64,000 nt of DNA from Fluviicola sp. (GTDB lineage Bacteria; Bacteroidota; Bacteroidia; Flavobacteriales_D; Crocinitomicaceae): assembly GCA_017983675.1 (NCBI GenBank), contig JAGOAZ010000001.1, forward strand, positions 67,868 to 131,867, read 5' to 3'. A model generated the notes under the pieces. The model saw only the letters and a program-made list of their open reading frames with translations, was not told the origin of the DNA and searched no databases. A program made the position numbers and the translations under genes. Of the stretch, positions 44,048 to 55,209 are shown piece by piece; position 1 is the first letter of the stretch; each line of letters opens with the position of its first letter.

Positions 44048-44779
44048 TTATATTTTTGGCCGTAACACAAAGTTTTGTCCCAAGTAAACTTTACGAACTT
44101 GTTCGTCTGCAGCCAATTCTTCTGCTGTTCCAGATTTTAATATGTTTCCTTCGAACAACAAATAAGCGCGATCTGTAATGGAAAGTGTTTCTTGTACGTT
44201 GTGATCAGTGATCAAAATTCCAATGTTCTTTTTACGCAATTCAGAAACGATACTTTGAATGTCTTCAACAGCAATTGGGTCAACTCCTGCAAATGGTTCG
44301 TCTAATAAAACAAACTTCGGATTCGTTGCTAAAGCACGTGCGATTTCCGTTCGTCTTTTTTCACCTCCAGAAAGTCTATTCCCAAGGTTTTTTCGCACTT
44401 TCGTTAAACTAAACTCTTCTAACAATTGCTCCAAGCGTTCTTTTCGCTCTGGTTTTGTCAAATCGGTCATTTCTAAAATAGAGAGGATATTGTCTTCAAC
44501 TGAAAGTTTTCTAAAAACAGAAACTTCTTGTGGCAAATAACCAATTCCTAATTGAGACCGTTTGAACATCGGGTAATGTGTGATTTCTGTATCATCTAGG
44601 AAAACAGTGCCCGAATCGGGTTTTACCAAACCAACCATCATATAAAATGACGTTGTTTTCCCTGCACCATTTGGACCGAGTAAACCAACGATTTCACCTT
44701 GATTCACTTCAATGGAAACACCTTGGACAACGCCTCGACCTTTATAGGTTTTTTTAATATTTTCAGTGTATAATTTCAC
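44048..44779 (-). CDS. lptB: LPS export ABC transporter ATP-binding protein
   Basis: ATPase of the LptBFG complex that extracts LPS from the inner membrane. The 243 residues have Walker [17 protein letters not shown], the Q-loop region [15 protein letters not shown], signature [15 protein letters not shown], and Walker [21 protein letters not shown], typical of LptB. The stop-side distance to the DUF5686 gene upstream is 15 bases. Confidence 0.94.
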   Translation of the reverse strand: MKLYTENIKKTYKGRGVVQGVSIEVNQGEIVGLLGPNGAGKTTSFYMMVGLVKPDSGTVFLDDTEITHYPMFKRSQLGIGYLPQEVSVFRKLSVEDNILSILEMTDLTKPERKERLEQLLEEFSLTKVRKNLGNRLSGGEKRRTEIARALATNPKFVLLDEPFAGVDPIAVEDIQSIVSELRKKNIGILITDHNVQETLSITDRAYLLFEGNILKSGTAEELAADEQVRKVYLGQNFVLRPKI

Positions 44780-44794
44780 GCAACAAAAGTACGA

Positions 44795-47260
44795 TTAAAA
44801 ATTAATTGACCAACGAGCTCTAATTCCAAGTGGTGGAATACCCGTATCCAAGTGTGTTGCGCGCCAAACCAAATCAACGCGACCTACTTTAAAAATATTC
44901 TCAATACCAACGCCAATTTCAACATAAGGAGTTCCTCCAAATGAGCGTGTAAAAGTTGGTATTAACATGGCAGCTTCGTGTCGTCTACTGATTGTTCCGT
45001 AAGTTACACGAGCTGTTGACACAAGGCGCCATTTCAATTTTTTCACCAAAGGAATACGATCAAATAACAATCCTTGCCAATGTTGTTCTAAAAAACCGCC
45101 AACATATTTGTCCGAAATAAATTCAAAGAAACTCATGCGGTTAAACGAATTGGTGTACAACCAATACGATTGACTTCCCTCGTGGACTTTTAAAAACGGA
45201 TAAGCTGCAACGCCACTGACAAATCCAGCATTAAAGCCATAACGCAAACGACCTAATATTCCTAAATTGCGTGTGTGATCCATTATGAAATCAACCTTTT
45301 GGTAATCGTAATCACTTCCAAACATTCCTTTTACTCCAAAAACACCTTGAATGGAAAAAATCGGATATTTGGAGACTAGTGCCGTTCGATCAAATGCCCC
45401 AGCAACAAATTCTTCATTTTTACACCAGCGAAAACGTATTGTAGCTTCCGCAGATTGGATTTTTGAAATGGTAACTAGTTGATTGTTTTCATCATATTTT
45501 TGATAGTTAGCCAAGCCTAGCGGTGTAAATTCTTTCCATTCAAATCCACCAAAAACAATGATGTCTTTCCCCAAATCTTTTTCTAAATTAATACCGGCTT
45601 TTCCAACAAACGTCAATTTATCCAAAGGACCTGTTCGGAATAATGTTCCAAATGTTGAACCAATAGCTGCAGCGGTAGCTGAAAGCCCTAGTTGTTCAAT
45701 GTCGTAACTGTAGTAGCTCGTTAACATCCCACGTTTTTTTGGGGTGATATTGTATCGTACAGTTGCAGCGTATTTGAAACGTTCATCACCAAATCCATAA
45801 AACAATCGACCACCAAGTTCCAAGCGGCGCGAGAATTTATTGGAAGTACGAATGGCTAAACCTGTTCGGAAACTCTCTACGGGATTAAACGAAGCTAAGG
45901 TATGTAAAGAACCAATTTCAATTTTGCCGATAGGATAATATCCAGTTGACAACATGTAGGTTGCATTTTTCAAGAAACTAAAAAACGGATCTTTGTTTAA
46001 TGAATCAACCATTTGATTAATGCCGATTTCTTGCTCATTTAATGCTTTGTGTCGGTGATTGTTCCAATAGGTCGAATCGCGTTTGTCTGCACCATCTTCA
46101 AAACTAACGGTACTGTTACTTTGATAAAATTCATCTGGCAATTGTTCATTGATCGAGAAATTGCGACGGGAACTATATTTTCGGCCATAAAAACCATATA
46201 ATTCTGTTCCTTTCGTAATTTTTAAATCGATAATCATTTTTTCCTCGGTCAACATCCACACTTCTGGTTGAACCATGTCAAAATGATGTTCCATGTACAA
46301 ATCCTGTACATAATTGATGTTTGCCCAAGGTGAAATTGTAGCTTTAAATTCCTTAACAGCATAGGTTGTATCGTGTATCCAAAGTTCTCCTTGGAACGTC
46401 ATGTCGCCTGTGCGTTTTGGTTTGAAAGTTAATTTATAACACCATTGATTGTCAATAAACTGAGAGTCGGATAAAAAGAATTTGTAATACAAACGCGCAT
46501 TCGTTGAAATCGGACTAACGAACGATTTTTGAAATAAGTCGATGTAATTATCATACACGTTAAAATCGAGGTACATTTCACCCAAAAACTGATTCAACTG
46601 AATGTTTTCTATCCCTGAAATACGGGTTGCTTGTACGACTTCTTTTTTCTTTTTTGGTTTGTTTTTGTAGTTGAATTGCGAAATGTTCTCACTTAAAATA
46701 ACAGGTAGGTATTGTCCGCCTTTATCTGTTGAATCGAGGTAATTCATGACTAAATCCAAGCGTTTTACAAATCCTCTATCCTTGAATTTATCACCGATAT
46801 TATTGACGTCAACTTGTAATTTGTTGTACAATTCGTAGCCGTATGACGCTAGTTTTTCTTTGTTGTTTGCATCCTTGTTCGCCAATACACGTTTTAGTAA
46901 GATTTCTGTTGGTGATTCATCAGGGGGACGAATAACCACTTCATCAATATCAGTTTCGTTAAGTGATAAGTAACAATTGATTGTTTGTGCGATGTCCTTT
47001 TTTACAGCGATAGTTTGTATACGGTATTCGTACAGAAAAAAAACAATGCTATCTGTTGCGTAATAAGAAGTTAATTCAAAGTGACCGGTACTATCTGAAA
47101 CAGTACCAATTTTGGTGTTCTTGAAATTTACGCGAACTCCAGGTAGCGATTGATTAGATCCTTTTTCGTAAACGTAACCGCTGACTGTAGTTTGTTGAGC
47201 TACAAGCGCAAAACAAAAAAGTAGCGAAAAGATAGATAGTAATGCTTTCATCATAAACAC
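44795..47260 (-). CDS. DUF5686 family outer-membrane protein with carboxypeptidase-like domain
   Basis: An 821-residue protein: signal peptide (ALLSIFSLLFCFALVAQ), a carboxypeptidase-regulatory domain (TTVSGYVYEKGSNQSLPGVRV, about 22-100), then the DUF5686 region (ILLKRVLANKDANNKEKLASYGYE) and a C-terminal barrel-like part ending LGIRARWSINF with a terminal aromatic. The function is unknown. It lies between tatC and lptB on the same strand with small gaps, so co-expression with envelope-biogenesis genes is likely. Confidence 0.85.
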   Translation of the reverse strand: MFMMKALLSIFSLLFCFALVAQQTTVSGYVYEKGSNQSLPGVRVNFKNTKIGTVSDSTGHFELTSYYATDSIVFFLYEYRIQTIAVKKDIAQTINCYLSLNETDIDEVVIRPPDESPTEILLKRVLANKDANNKEKLASYGYELYNKLQVDVNNIGDKFKDRGFVKRLDLVMNYLDSTDKGGQYLPVILSENISQFNYKNKPKKKKEVVQATRISGIENIQLNQFLGEMYLDFNVYDNYIDLFQKSFVSPISTNARLYYKFFLSDSQFIDNQWCYKLTFKPKRTGDMTFQGELWIHDTTYAVKEFKATISPWANINYVQDLYMEHHFDMVQPEVWMLTEEKMIIDLKITKGTELYGFYGRKYSSRRNFSINEQLPDEFYQSNSTVSFEDGADKRDSTYWNNHRHKALNEQEIGINQMVDSLNKDPFFSFLKNATYMLSTGYYPIGKIEIGSLHTLASFNPVESFRTGLAIRTSNKFSRRLELGGRLFYGFGDERFKYAATVRYNITPKKRGMLTSYYSYDIEQLGLSATAAAIGSTFGTLFRTGPLDKLTFVGKAGINLEKDLGKDIIVFGGFEWKEFTPLGLANYQKYDENNQLVTISKIQSAEATIRFRWCKNEEFVAGAFDRTALVSKYPIFSIQGVFGVKGMFGSDYDYQKVDFIMDHTRNLGILGRLRYGFNAGFVSGVAAYPFLKVHEGSQSYWLYTNSFNRMSFFEFISDKYVGGFLEQHWQGLLFDRIPLVKKLKWRLVSTARVTYGTISRRHEAAMLIPTFTRSFGGTPYVEIGVGIENIFKVGRVDLVWRATHLDTGIPPLGIRARWSINF

Positions 47261-47283
47261 ATTAAAGGTAATAAAAAAAGCGT

Positions 47284-48072
47284 TTAATTTTGCTTGTCGC
47301 GTGTTTTCTCCACTCGTTTCACAACAAAAATACCAATCTCATACAGCAAAACGATTGGAATTGACACAATAATTTGAGAAACCATGTCAGGTGGTGTAAT
47401 GATTGCAGCAAGAATCAATACACCAACAATCGCATGTTTTCTGTATTTTTTCAAGAAATCAGCTGTCACCAATCCGATTTTTCCCATGATATAAGCTACG
47501 ACGGGCAACAAGAAAAATAGTCCGGAATAAAACACAGTCGATAAAATCGTACTCATGTATGAGTTGATCAAGAAGTCGTTTTGAATGTCCGCTGTAATTT
47601 TATAAGTCCCGAAAAATTGAATACTCATTGGTGCGACAATAAAATACCCAAATAAAATCCCGAAAAAGAATAAGATACTCACGTAGAATACTATTCCTTT
47701 GACCATGTTACGTTCGTTTACTTTTAATCCAGGCTTTACAAACGCCCATAGTTGATAAAAGATGAATGGAAAAGCTAGGACAACAGCTCCAAGAAAACTC
47801 ATCCACAACGCATATGCAAATTGACCGCCAACTTGATTAGAGATGATTTTCACAGGAATTTCATCGACACACATAAAGTTAAGTGTTTGACAAAAGAACT
47901 TAAATGTGAAAAAGTCAGGTTTGCTCATGGAAAGGAAAATGTTTTTCATAACCCAATCCTGATTCCACCACAAAACAACTGTAAGTGATAATACTACTAC
48001 AGCAGACCGTACTAATCTCCAGCGCAATTCCTCCAAATGTTGGAGAAATGACATTTTATTTTCTTCTTCCAT
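47284..48072 (-). CDS. tatC: Sec-independent protein translocase TatC
   Basis: Core receptor of the twin-arginine export pathway. The 262 residues begin SFLQHLEELRWRLVRSAVVVL, the conserved N-terminal HLEELR motif, and show six membrane helices, with GFGI-like FYFIVAPMSIQFF and FLKKYRKHAIVGVLILAAIITPPD. TatA/B are not in the window. Confidence 0.95.
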   Translation of the reverse strand: MEEENKMSFLQHLEELRWRLVRSAVVVLSLTVVLWWNQDWVMKNIFLSMSKPDFFTFKFFCQTLNFMCVDEIPVKIISNQVGGQFAYALWMSFLGAVVLAFPFIFYQLWAFVKPGLKVNERNMVKGIVFYVSILFFFGILFGYFIVAPMSIQFFGTYKITADIQNDFLINSYMSTILSTVFYSGLFFLLPVVAYIMGKIGLVTADFLKKYRKHAIVGVLILAAIITPPDMVSQIIVSIPIVLLYEIGIFVVKRVEKTRDKQN

Positions 48073-48260
48073 GATGTTCGTTGCAAAAGTAACGATTTGA
48101 GAAAATAAACGACCTAAAAAGTAAAGAATACTTGTGAAATAAAGTTTTTTGACTTAATTTAGTGACAATACCGTCATTTGGACATTTTCTTTCAGTTTTT
48201 AACGTAAAATTGTCTAATTTCGGTAACCAATTATGAATAAAATAAAAAATAAACAGACCT

Positions 48261-50441
48261 ATGGAGCAATATGACCTTAAGGGAGCACTCCGGAAGTTTT
48301 TTGGATTCGATCATTTCAAAGGCAGTCAAGAAGCCATTATTACCAATGTATTAAACAAACAGAATACATTTGTAATAATGCCGACTGGCGGAGGAAAATC
48401 ACTCTGTTATCAACTTCCAGCTTTGTTATCCGAAGGAACTGCTATTGTCGTTTCTCCACTCATTGCATTGATGAAAAATCAAGTTGATGCGATCAGAAAT
48501 GTGAGTGACCACAATTCGATTGCACATTTTTTGAACTCTTCTTTGAGTAAAACTGAAATCAACAAGGTGAAAGAGGACATTCTTGCAGGCAAAACAAAGT
48601 TGCTGTATGTTGCCCCAGAATCCTTGACGAAACAAGAAAACATTGATTTCTTGACTTCGGTACCGATTTCGTTTTTTGCAATTGACGAAGCACACTGTAT
48701 TTCTGAATGGGGACATGATTTCCGCCCGGAATACCGACGCTTACGAGAGATTTTCGAAATGATTTCTAACGTTCCAATTATTGCACTTACTGCAACGGCT
48801 ACACCAAAAGTGCAAGCAGATATTCAGAAAAACCTGAATATGGTCGATGCGACATTGTTCAAGTCGTCGTTTAACAGGGATAATTTGTACTATGAAATTA
48901 GACCGAAACAAAACGTTGAAAAAGAAATTATCCGCTACATTCGAGCAAGAGCAGGAAAATCGGGCATCATTTATTGTTTGTCGCGCAAAAAAGTGGAAGA
49001 GCTTGCTGAATTATTGCAAGTAAACGGCATCAATGCATTGGCATATCATGCTGGTTTAGATGCGACTACGCGCGCGCGCCATCAGGATATGTTTTTGATG
49101 GAAGAGGTGGAAGTCATTGTCGCAACCATTGCTTTTGGAATGGGAATCGATAAACCAGATGTTCGTTTTGTGATTCACCACGATATTCCAAAATCACTTG
49201 AAAGTTATTACCAAGAAACTGGAAGAGCTGGACGTGACGGTGGAGTAGGTGAATGTGTAACGTTTTACAGTTACAAAGACATAGAAAAACTAGAAAAATT
49301 CTTACAAGGAAAACCGGTTGCCGAACAAGAAATAGGGAAACAACTACTTAGTGAAATCGTTTCTTATTCCGAAACATCTGTCTGTCGTAGAAAATTTATT
49401 TTACATTATTTCGGTGAAGTGTTTGATGAGAAAGGTTGTCATGAAATGTGTGACAATTGTAAACATCCGCGCGAACGACTTGAAGGCAAAGAATTTGTTC
49501 ATCAATTACTACAAGTTGTCGATGCCTTGCAAGAACAACAAAAATCAAAACATATATGTGCCTTTTTATCAGGTGGTGTTACTGCTGAAATAAAAAGTTA
49601 CCGCCACGATCAACATGCCAAATTTGGTATTGGAAAAGAAAAAGACGAGCATTTTTGGAATGCAGTAATTCGTCAAACTGTTGTGGCAGGTTTGTTGTAC
49701 AAAGATGTTGAAACGTATGGCACACTCAAGTTCACTGATGATGGTCGTGCGTTTTTAGCTCATCCCAAAGAATTTACGTTGTTAAAACAACACGATTTTT
49801 CAATTTCTGAAGACGATGATTCATTTGTTTCTGCTGGAAAAGGTGGTGCATTTGATGAGGTCTTGTATGATTTGTTACTCGATTTGAGAAAATCGATTTC
49901 AAAACAAAATAACATTCCTCCATTTGTAATCTTCCAAGAACCTTCGTTGAAAGAGATGTGTTTTCAATACCCAATAACAATTGATGAATTAACCAATTGT
50001 CAAGGTGTTGGAACTGGAAAAGCGCAACGTTATGGTGCGCCGTTTATCGAATTGATAAAATCGTATGTTGATGAAAATGATATCGAACGTCCGCAAGATT
50101 TAGTCGTTAAATCATTGGTCAACAAGTCCGGATTAAAAGTACAATTGATTCAAAATATTGACAGAAAATTACCATTAGAAGACATTGGACGTGCCCAAGG
50201 GAAATCCATGGATGAGGTAATTGAAGAAATAGAAGCAATTGTTTCTTCAGGAACACGGGTAAATATCAACTATTACATTGACGATATTTTGGATCCTGAA
50301 AATCAAGAAGAAATTTACGAGTATTTTTCTGAAGCGGATACTGATGATTTAAAAACGGCTTATCATGAATTGGATGGTGATTACACCGAAGAAGAATTGC
50401 GCTTGATGCGGATTAAATTCATGAGTGAAATGGCGAACTAA
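48261..50441 (+). CDS. recQ: ATP-dependent DNA helicase RecQ
   Basis: 3'-5' helicase in DNA repair. The 726 residues have Walker A PTGGGKSLCYQLPA (41-54), the DEAH box AIDEAHCISEWGHDFRPEY, motif VI YYQETGRAGRDG, the RecQ zinc site (CRRKFILHYFG...CHEMCDNC), a winged helix, and an HRDC-like segment (MCFQYPITIDELTNCQGVGTG). A C-terminal extension of about 100 acidic residues follows, as in many Bacteroidota RecQ proteins. Confidence 0.96.
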   Translation: MEQYDLKGALRKFFGFDHFKGSQEAIITNVLNKQNTFVIMPTGGGKSLCYQLPALLSEGTAIVVSPLIALMKNQVDAIRNVSDHNSIAHFLNSSLSKTEINKVKEDILAGKTKLLYVAPESLTKQENIDFLTSVPISFFAIDEAHCISEWGHDFRPEYRRLREIFEMISNVPIIALTATATPKVQADIQKNLNMVDATLFKSSFNRDNLYYEIRPKQNVEKEIIRYIRARAGKSGIIYCLSRKKVEELAELLQVNGINALAYHAGLDATTRARHQDMFLMEEVEVIVATIAFGMGIDKPDVRFVIHHDIPKSLESYYQETGRAGRDGGVGECVTFYSYKDIEKLEKFLQGKPVAEQEIGKQLLSEIVSYSETSVCRRKFILHYFGEVFDEKGCHEMCDNCKHPRERLEGKEFVHQLLQVVDALQEQQKSKHICAFLSGGVTAEIKSYRHDQHAKFGIGKEKDEHFWNAVIRQTVVAGLLYKDVETYGTLKFTDDGRAFLAHPKEFTLLKQHDFSISEDDDSFVSAGKGGAFDEVLYDLLLDLRKSISKQNNIPPFVIFQEPSLKEMCFQYPITIDELTNCQGVGTGKAQRYGAPFIELIKSYVDENDIERPQDLVVKSLVNKSGLKVQLIQNIDRKLPLEDIGRAQGKSMDEVIEEIEAIVSSGTRVNINYYIDDILDPENQEEIYEYFSEADTDDLKTAYHELDGDYTEEELRLMRIKFMSEMAN

Positions 50442-50462
50442 GGCTATAAGTAAACTGAAATA

Positions 50463-50492
50463 AAAAAGGGAATCAATTGATTCCCTTTTTTG
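50463..50492. terminator. Bidirectional terminator between recQ and thyA
   Basis: AAAAAGGGAATCA and TGATTCCCTTTTT form a perfect stem between the convergent genes. Confidence 0.85.
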
Positions 50493-50511
50493 GCTTTGCT
50501 TTTATTGTTGT

Positions 50512-51306
50512 TTAAACCGCAACCGCACCTTTGATGTGTGGGTGTGGATCGTAGTTTACTAATTCAAAATCTTCGAATTTGAATTCGAAAATATCTTTTA
50601 CTGCTGGATTGATTTTCATGGTTGGCAATGGTCTGAAATCGCGCGATAATTGCAATTTAACTTGCTCCATGTGATTGGTATAGATGTGTGCATCACCAAA
50701 TGTATGGATGAATTCACCAGGTTGTAAATCACAAACTTGGGCAACCATCATTGTCAATAAAGCATACGAAGCAATATTAAACGGCACACCTAAAAACGTA
50801 TCAGCCGAGCGTTGGTATAATTGACAACTTAATTTTCCGTCTGCTACATAAAATTGAAACATGGTATGACACGGAGGTAAAGCCATCTCATCAACAAAAG
50901 CGACATTCCAAGCATTCACGAGCAATCGTCTTGAATTTGGATTCGTTTTTATTTGGTCAATTAATTGAGAGATTTGATCAATCTTTCTGCCATCAGTTGT
51001 TGGCCAAGAGCGCCATTGATAGCCGTAAACGGGACCTAGATCACCATTTTCATCGGCCCATTCATCCCAAATAGAAACGTTATTTTCCTTTAAATATTGA
51101 ATATTCGTTTCGCCCTTTAAAAACCATAATAACTCATGTATGATTGAACGCAAATGAAGTTTTTTAGTCGTTAAAGCAGGAAAACCATCGGCTAAATCGA
51201 AACGCATTTGGTAACCAAACGTGGAAATAGTTCCCGTACCTGTTCTGTCACCTTTAAAAGTGCCATTGTCCAAAATGTGCGTTAATAAGTCGTGGTATTG
51301 TTTCAT
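50512..51306 (-). CDS. thyA: Thymidylate synthase
   Basis: Methylates dUMP to dTMP using methylene-tetrahydrofolate. The 264 residues equal the E. coli length, and the catalytic Cys146 lies in [34 protein letters not shown] and [19 protein letters not shown] are conserved. Confidence 0.97.
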   Translation of the reverse strand: MKQYHDLLTHILDNGTFKGDRTGTGTISTFGYQMRFDLADGFPALTTKKLHLRSIIHELLWFLKGETNIQYLKENNVSIWDEWADENGDLGPVYGYQWRSWPTTDGRKIDQISQLIDQIKTNPNSRRLLVNAWNVAFVDEMALPPCHTMFQFYVADGKLSCQLYQRSADTFLGVPFNIASYALLTMMVAQVCDLQPGEFIHTFGDAHIYTNHMEQVKLQLSRDFRPLPTMKINPAVKDIFEFKFEDFELVNYDPHPHIKGAVAV

Positions 51307-51416
51307 ATTCCCGAGTTTCGTGCTATCAATTTTCTAAATTAAGGAATATTCTTTTTCTTCATTTAATTTGGTTAATAAGTTGTTTGTTTTGTGAATGCTT
51401 TTTATACATTTGTTAG

Positions 51417-51809
51417 ATGTCATATCCAAAAATAGGAATAGTACTTTTAGTTGCTGTGTTGTTTTCAGTAACTGCAAACGCTCAAAAATTGCGCAGAAAG
51501 AATTTCGGAAATTATTCAGGTGTTATTGCTTCGTTCGAATTGGTGATAGATACGATTGCTGTTCCGGTTTTAGCTGCACCGATTAAAGTGCGCTTCGAGA
51601 AAGAATTAAATGTGTTTGTACAAACAATTGGAGAAAGTCAAGTGATAGGAACGTGGACAATTGCTAACAAAACGAGTAACATCATTTTTTTGACGGTTCA
51701 TTTCCCGAATTTAGCTATTGAAGAAAACTACGAATTACACCTTGCAGATAAAACATTGATTAGAAAAGGCATGTACCCGCAACCCAAAACGCAACTAACG
51801 AAAGATTAA
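51417..51809 (+). CDS. Small secreted protein of unknown function
   Basis: A 130-residue protein with a signal peptide (MSYPKIGIVLLVAVLFSVTANAQ), then a beta-rich domain (FELVIDTIAVPVLAAPIKVRFEKELNVFVQTIGESQVIGTWTI in pieces at about 45-90) and a basic tail. No family is recognised. Its stop overlaps the convergent CotH gene by four bases. Confidence 0.65.
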   Translation: MSYPKIGIVLLVAVLFSVTANAQKLRRKNFGNYSGVIASFELVIDTIAVPVLAAPIKVRFEKELNVFVQTIGESQVIGTWTIANKTSNIIFLTVHFPNLAIEENYELHLADKTLIRKGMYPQPKTQLTKD

Positions 51810-53878
51810 TTTTTGATGAATTTTAGTTGTTGCGTTCCATTTTGACTCATCAGATCGACAAAATAAACACCAGCAGGTAATTTGTAATTTTGTACATCTA
51901 TTGCGATTTTATTCGATCCATATGTCAATGATATCGATTCAAACGTTGTGATTTTAACGCCATTTATCCCGCGAATTGTCAATGATATTTCATTGGAACT
52001 TGGAGAAAACAAGTGGATTGTAAAAGACGCTTCAACTGGATTCGGATACAAAGAAATAGCACTTAACTGTTCTTTTTCAGCAAGCGACAAATGGCATATA
52101 CCAGGTAAGTTTTGATCCATCCATGTAGTTCGATCATCGATCCATTGTTTTAATGCACTTATTTCTCCAGCAAAATCATTCGGGATTGGACTTGGATTAG
52201 GCCAAGTATAAGATCCTAAAATCGGCCATTTTTCAAAATGTCTATCTTTTGCTTCATCGACGTACAATGCTACAGAATCAATAAAATGAAACAAGGAATC
52301 ACGACTTAACATTCCTTCTCTCAGCGTTTTCCAACGACATTTGACTTCTTCTTGGAACCATGGGTCTGACATGAAAATATCCCACCAAGTTGGCACTTGG
52401 AAACCTCCAGTACAAACATTTCCAAATTCATAAGCCCAACCCGTTGAGAGATTTCCGTTACAGTAATCGGCATTCCACCATGCTAAATTGAAGTCCCAAA
52501 CTGGTCCCATACGTAGCTCTCCACCATTGCTGTTTTTTTCTTTGTGTAGAAATGAACTCAACCGATAACCATCTACGTTTTTACTTATTTCATTTAGTAG
52601 AAAGAAGTCGATAAACGATTTGTGTTTGATATACTTGCGGTAACCAACTAATGGATCTGCGAAATTTGGACCATTGAGTGCATTTTCGAATGAATCAACA
52701 TAAGCATGTATGTAAGCATTTTGTTGTGGGGTTATTTCATCTGGATTTGGATAGTGGTGCTGGAAATTAATCGGACTACCATCAGCTGCAGGATAATTAG
52801 ATGTCCATGCAACAGATCCATTACCCGTTGTTTTATCTATTTTAAAAATATAACCTCCAGTTAATTCATCACCACTATTATCCGTTGGTAATAATTTGGA
52901 AATATCAACTCTATTTTGATCGCGTTTAATCTTCTCCATCAAATAATAAATTCCTTGGTATTGTCCATTCACAATCAATTCACACAACTTGCTTTTTGCA
53001 GCGTAATGGCCCATTTTAGCAGATAAATCATAAGTAATATTGTTGCGCAAACACGTTTTATCATTGTAAGGAGCATACAAAATCCAATCGTGTTCAATGG
53101 GCATTTCTAGTAAAATGGTATCTAATTGTGTTCCATCATAATTGCGTGTTTCCAAGCCATATGATTTTTGAGGGAAGCCTCCAGAAGAAGAACCACGTTG
53201 TTCAATGCCAATTAGTTTGTTGTATGCATTCGGAAAGTCAGTTATGTGATTGATATTTCCCAAACCATTATCGATGATTTTCATACTTGCTTGCAACTTG
53301 GGCTCGTCAGGTATGTTCTGATTATTTGGAGTAGTAATGATAACTATCGGTAAATTACTGGAGCTGAAAGTTGCTGCAGTTGCTGGGTTTGTACCAAAAG
53401 TAATACTCCAGTTATTCAAAACTCCTTCATCGTTGTTGCTGTTATCGCGAACTGATAATTGCCAAGTCCCATTTGGATTTTGACCATTATTGATTAAACC
53501 GATTTGCTCGATTGGTTTGTATATACCTGAAAAAGGAGCGGTACCTGTTGCAATTGAATTGGATGCGTCAGATCGTAAACAAGTATTCGTAAAGTTGTTT
53601 CCACTTCCACCATTATTGTCAATCAAAGTGATAACCGTTCCATCTGGCGCGATTAATTTGATTGTTAAATCAGCTACATAAGGGTGATTAATATTCAAAC
53701 ATATTTGTTCAATTCCAAAAGATTGTTGATTAATTGAATTTGTTAAACCTGAAACACTTGTATTAATTGATAACGTTTGGTTGTCTAGAATCAAACCTCC
53801 TGTTCCATAAAATGATTGAGAATAGCCATTTACAATTGCAAACAAAAAGAATACAAAGGAATAGAAATACTGTTTCAT
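51806..53878 (-). CDS. Secreted CotH-kinase family protein with P-domain and T9SS tail
   Basis: A 690-residue protein: signal peptide (YFYSFVFFLFAIVNGYSQ); a proprotein-convertase P-domain (about 45-165, ICLNINHPYVADLTIKLIAPDG, NPNGTWQLSVRDN); a CotH-kinase domain (about 180-560, IGIEQRGSSSGGFPQKSYGLE, DWILYAPYNDKTCLRNNI, GVYYLMEKIKRDQNRVDI-like, MGPVWDFNLAWWNADYC with Asp in GPVWDFNLA); and a T9SS type A tail (LSAISLYPNPVEASFTIHL ... GVYFVDLMSQNGTQQLKFIKN). CotH kinases phosphorylate spore-coat proteins in Bacillus; the substrate here is unknown. Confidence 0.88.
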   Translation of the reverse strand: MKQYFYSFVFFLFAIVNGYSQSFYGTGGLILDNQTLSINTSVSGLTNSINQQSFGIEQICLNINHPYVADLTIKLIAPDGTVITLIDNNGGSGNNFTNTCLRSDASNSIATGTAPFSGIYKPIEQIGLINNGQNPNGTWQLSVRDNSNNDEGVLNNWSITFGTNPATAATFSSSNLPIVIITTPNNQNIPDEPKLQASMKIIDNGLGNINHITDFPNAYNKLIGIEQRGSSSGGFPQKSYGLETRNYDGTQLDTILLEMPIEHDWILYAPYNDKTCLRNNITYDLSAKMGHYAAKSKLCELIVNGQYQGIYYLMEKIKRDQNRVDISKLLPTDNSGDELTGGYIFKIDKTTGNGSVAWTSNYPAADGSPINFQHHYPNPDEITPQQNAYIHAYVDSFENALNGPNFADPLVGYRKYIKHKSFIDFFLLNEISKNVDGYRLSSFLHKEKNSNGGELRMGPVWDFNLAWWNADYCNGNLSTGWAYEFGNVCTGGFQVPTWWDIFMSDPWFQEEVKCRWKTLREGMLSRDSLFHFIDSVALYVDEAKDRHFEKWPILGSYTWPNPSPIPNDFAGEISALKQWIDDRTTWMDQNLPGICHLSLAEKEQLSAISLYPNPVEASFTIHLFSPSSNEISLTIRGINGVKITTFESISLTYGSNKIAIDVQNYKLPAGVYFVDLMSQNGTQQLKFIKN

Positions 53879-53918
53879 AAGATGATAGTGTTTACTTTAA
53901 AGAGTAAATATATGAAAA

Positions 53919-55181
53919 TTAATGAAATTTAGTATTCAATTTTTCAGGCTCGTGTTTGTGTTTGAATAGCACTGCAAATAAAACAGCAATGACCAAAGCA
54001 TAAAGTGCAAAAGCCAACCAAATAGATTGCCAATCGTTTTTGCCATTGGACAACGTGAAGTAATGTTCGATCAAATACCCACTTGTTAAACTCCCAATGA
54101 TTGCTCCAAATCCATTTGTCATCATCATGAAAATTCCTTGCGCACTCGAACGTATTGTTGGACTTGTGTTTTGTTCAATAAACAAAGAACCTGAAATATT
54201 GAAGAAATCGAAGGCCATTCCGTAAACAATGCACGATAAAACAATCATCCACAGACCATCTGTAGGATTGCCATATGCAAAGAGTCCGAATCGTAAAAAC
54301 CATGCAATCAAACTGAAAAGCATTACTCGTTTAATTCCGAATTTTTTCAAAAAGAAGGGAATTGCAAGGATAAATAAGGTTTCTGAAATTTGAGAAATGG
54401 AAATGATGATTGTAGAATATTTCACAGCAAATGAATCAGCATATTTTGGAATCTCTTTGAAACTGCTTAAAAAGACATCGCCGTAGGCATTGGTTAATTG
54501 AAGAGCGGCACCTAAAAACAAACTAAATAAAAAGAACAAAGCCATTTTATATGTTTTGAAAAGGTAGAAGGCATCCAAACCTAGCGATTGAACAAATGAT
54601 TTTTTTGTACCTTTTTCCAACATCGGTTTACAAGCCGGTAGGGTAAATGCATAAATTCCTAATAGGAGTGAAACGATAGCTGAAATATAAAATTGATTTT
54701 CTGAAGCTTTATTTCCAGTTAAATTTGTCACCCAAGTTGCTGCGATGAAACCGACGGTACCCCAAACGCGAATGGGTGGAAATACTTTTACAACGTCATA
54801 TTTGTTCGCGATTAGTGTGTTATAGGCAACCGAACTTGAAAGCGCTAATGTTGGCATGTAGAAAATCATGGCCAATAAAATGATCCAAAAAAAGGAGGTT
54901 GGATTATTGACAAGTGGAACAAATAACATGGTTATACCACCTAAAATATGTAAAATCCCAAAAAGCTTTTCTGCATTCATCCATCTATCTGCTATGATAC
55001 CGCAAAGTGTTGGCATAAAGACAGATGCGATCCCCATGGTTGAAAAAATAGCTGCGAATTCCGTATTGTCCCAGTGCTTTGTTCCAAACCAATAGTTGGC
55101 AACGGTTAATAACCATGATCCCCAAATAAAAAATTGCAGGAAGCTCATCACGGTTAAACGTGATTTCATAGAAAGTAGCAT
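53919..55181 (-). CDS. Nucleoside:H+ symporter-type MFS permease
   Basis: A 420-residue protein with 12 membrane segments, starting KSRLTVMSFLQFFIWGSWLLTVANYW, with GIIADRWMNAEKLFGILHILGG after TM2 and PPIRVWGTVGFIAATW in TM5, as in the NupG-like nucleoside permease family. Import of nucleosides is inferred from the family. A start at 55169 (MKSRL) is also possible. Confidence 0.85.
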   Translation of the reverse strand: MLLSMKSRLTVMSFLQFFIWGSWLLTVANYWFGTKHWDNTEFAAIFSTMGIASVFMPTLCGIIADRWMNAEKLFGILHILGGITMLFVPLVNNPTSFFWIILLAMIFYMPTLALSSSVAYNTLIANKYDVVKVFPPIRVWGTVGFIAATWVTNLTGNKASENQFYISAIVSLLLGIYAFTLPACKPMLEKGTKKSFVQSLGLDAFYLFKTYKMALFFLFSLFLGAALQLTNAYGDVFLSSFKEIPKYADSFAVKYSTIIISISQISETLFILAIPFFLKKFGIKRVMLFSLIAWFLRFGLFAYGNPTDGLWMIVLSCIVYGMAFDFFNISGSLFIEQNTSPTIRSSAQGIFMMMTNGFGAIIGSLTSGYLIEHYFTLSNGKNDWQSIWLAFALYALVIAVLFAVLFKHKHEPEKLNTKFH

Positions 55182-55209
55182 AGTAGATATATTATAATAC
55201 GAACGGGGT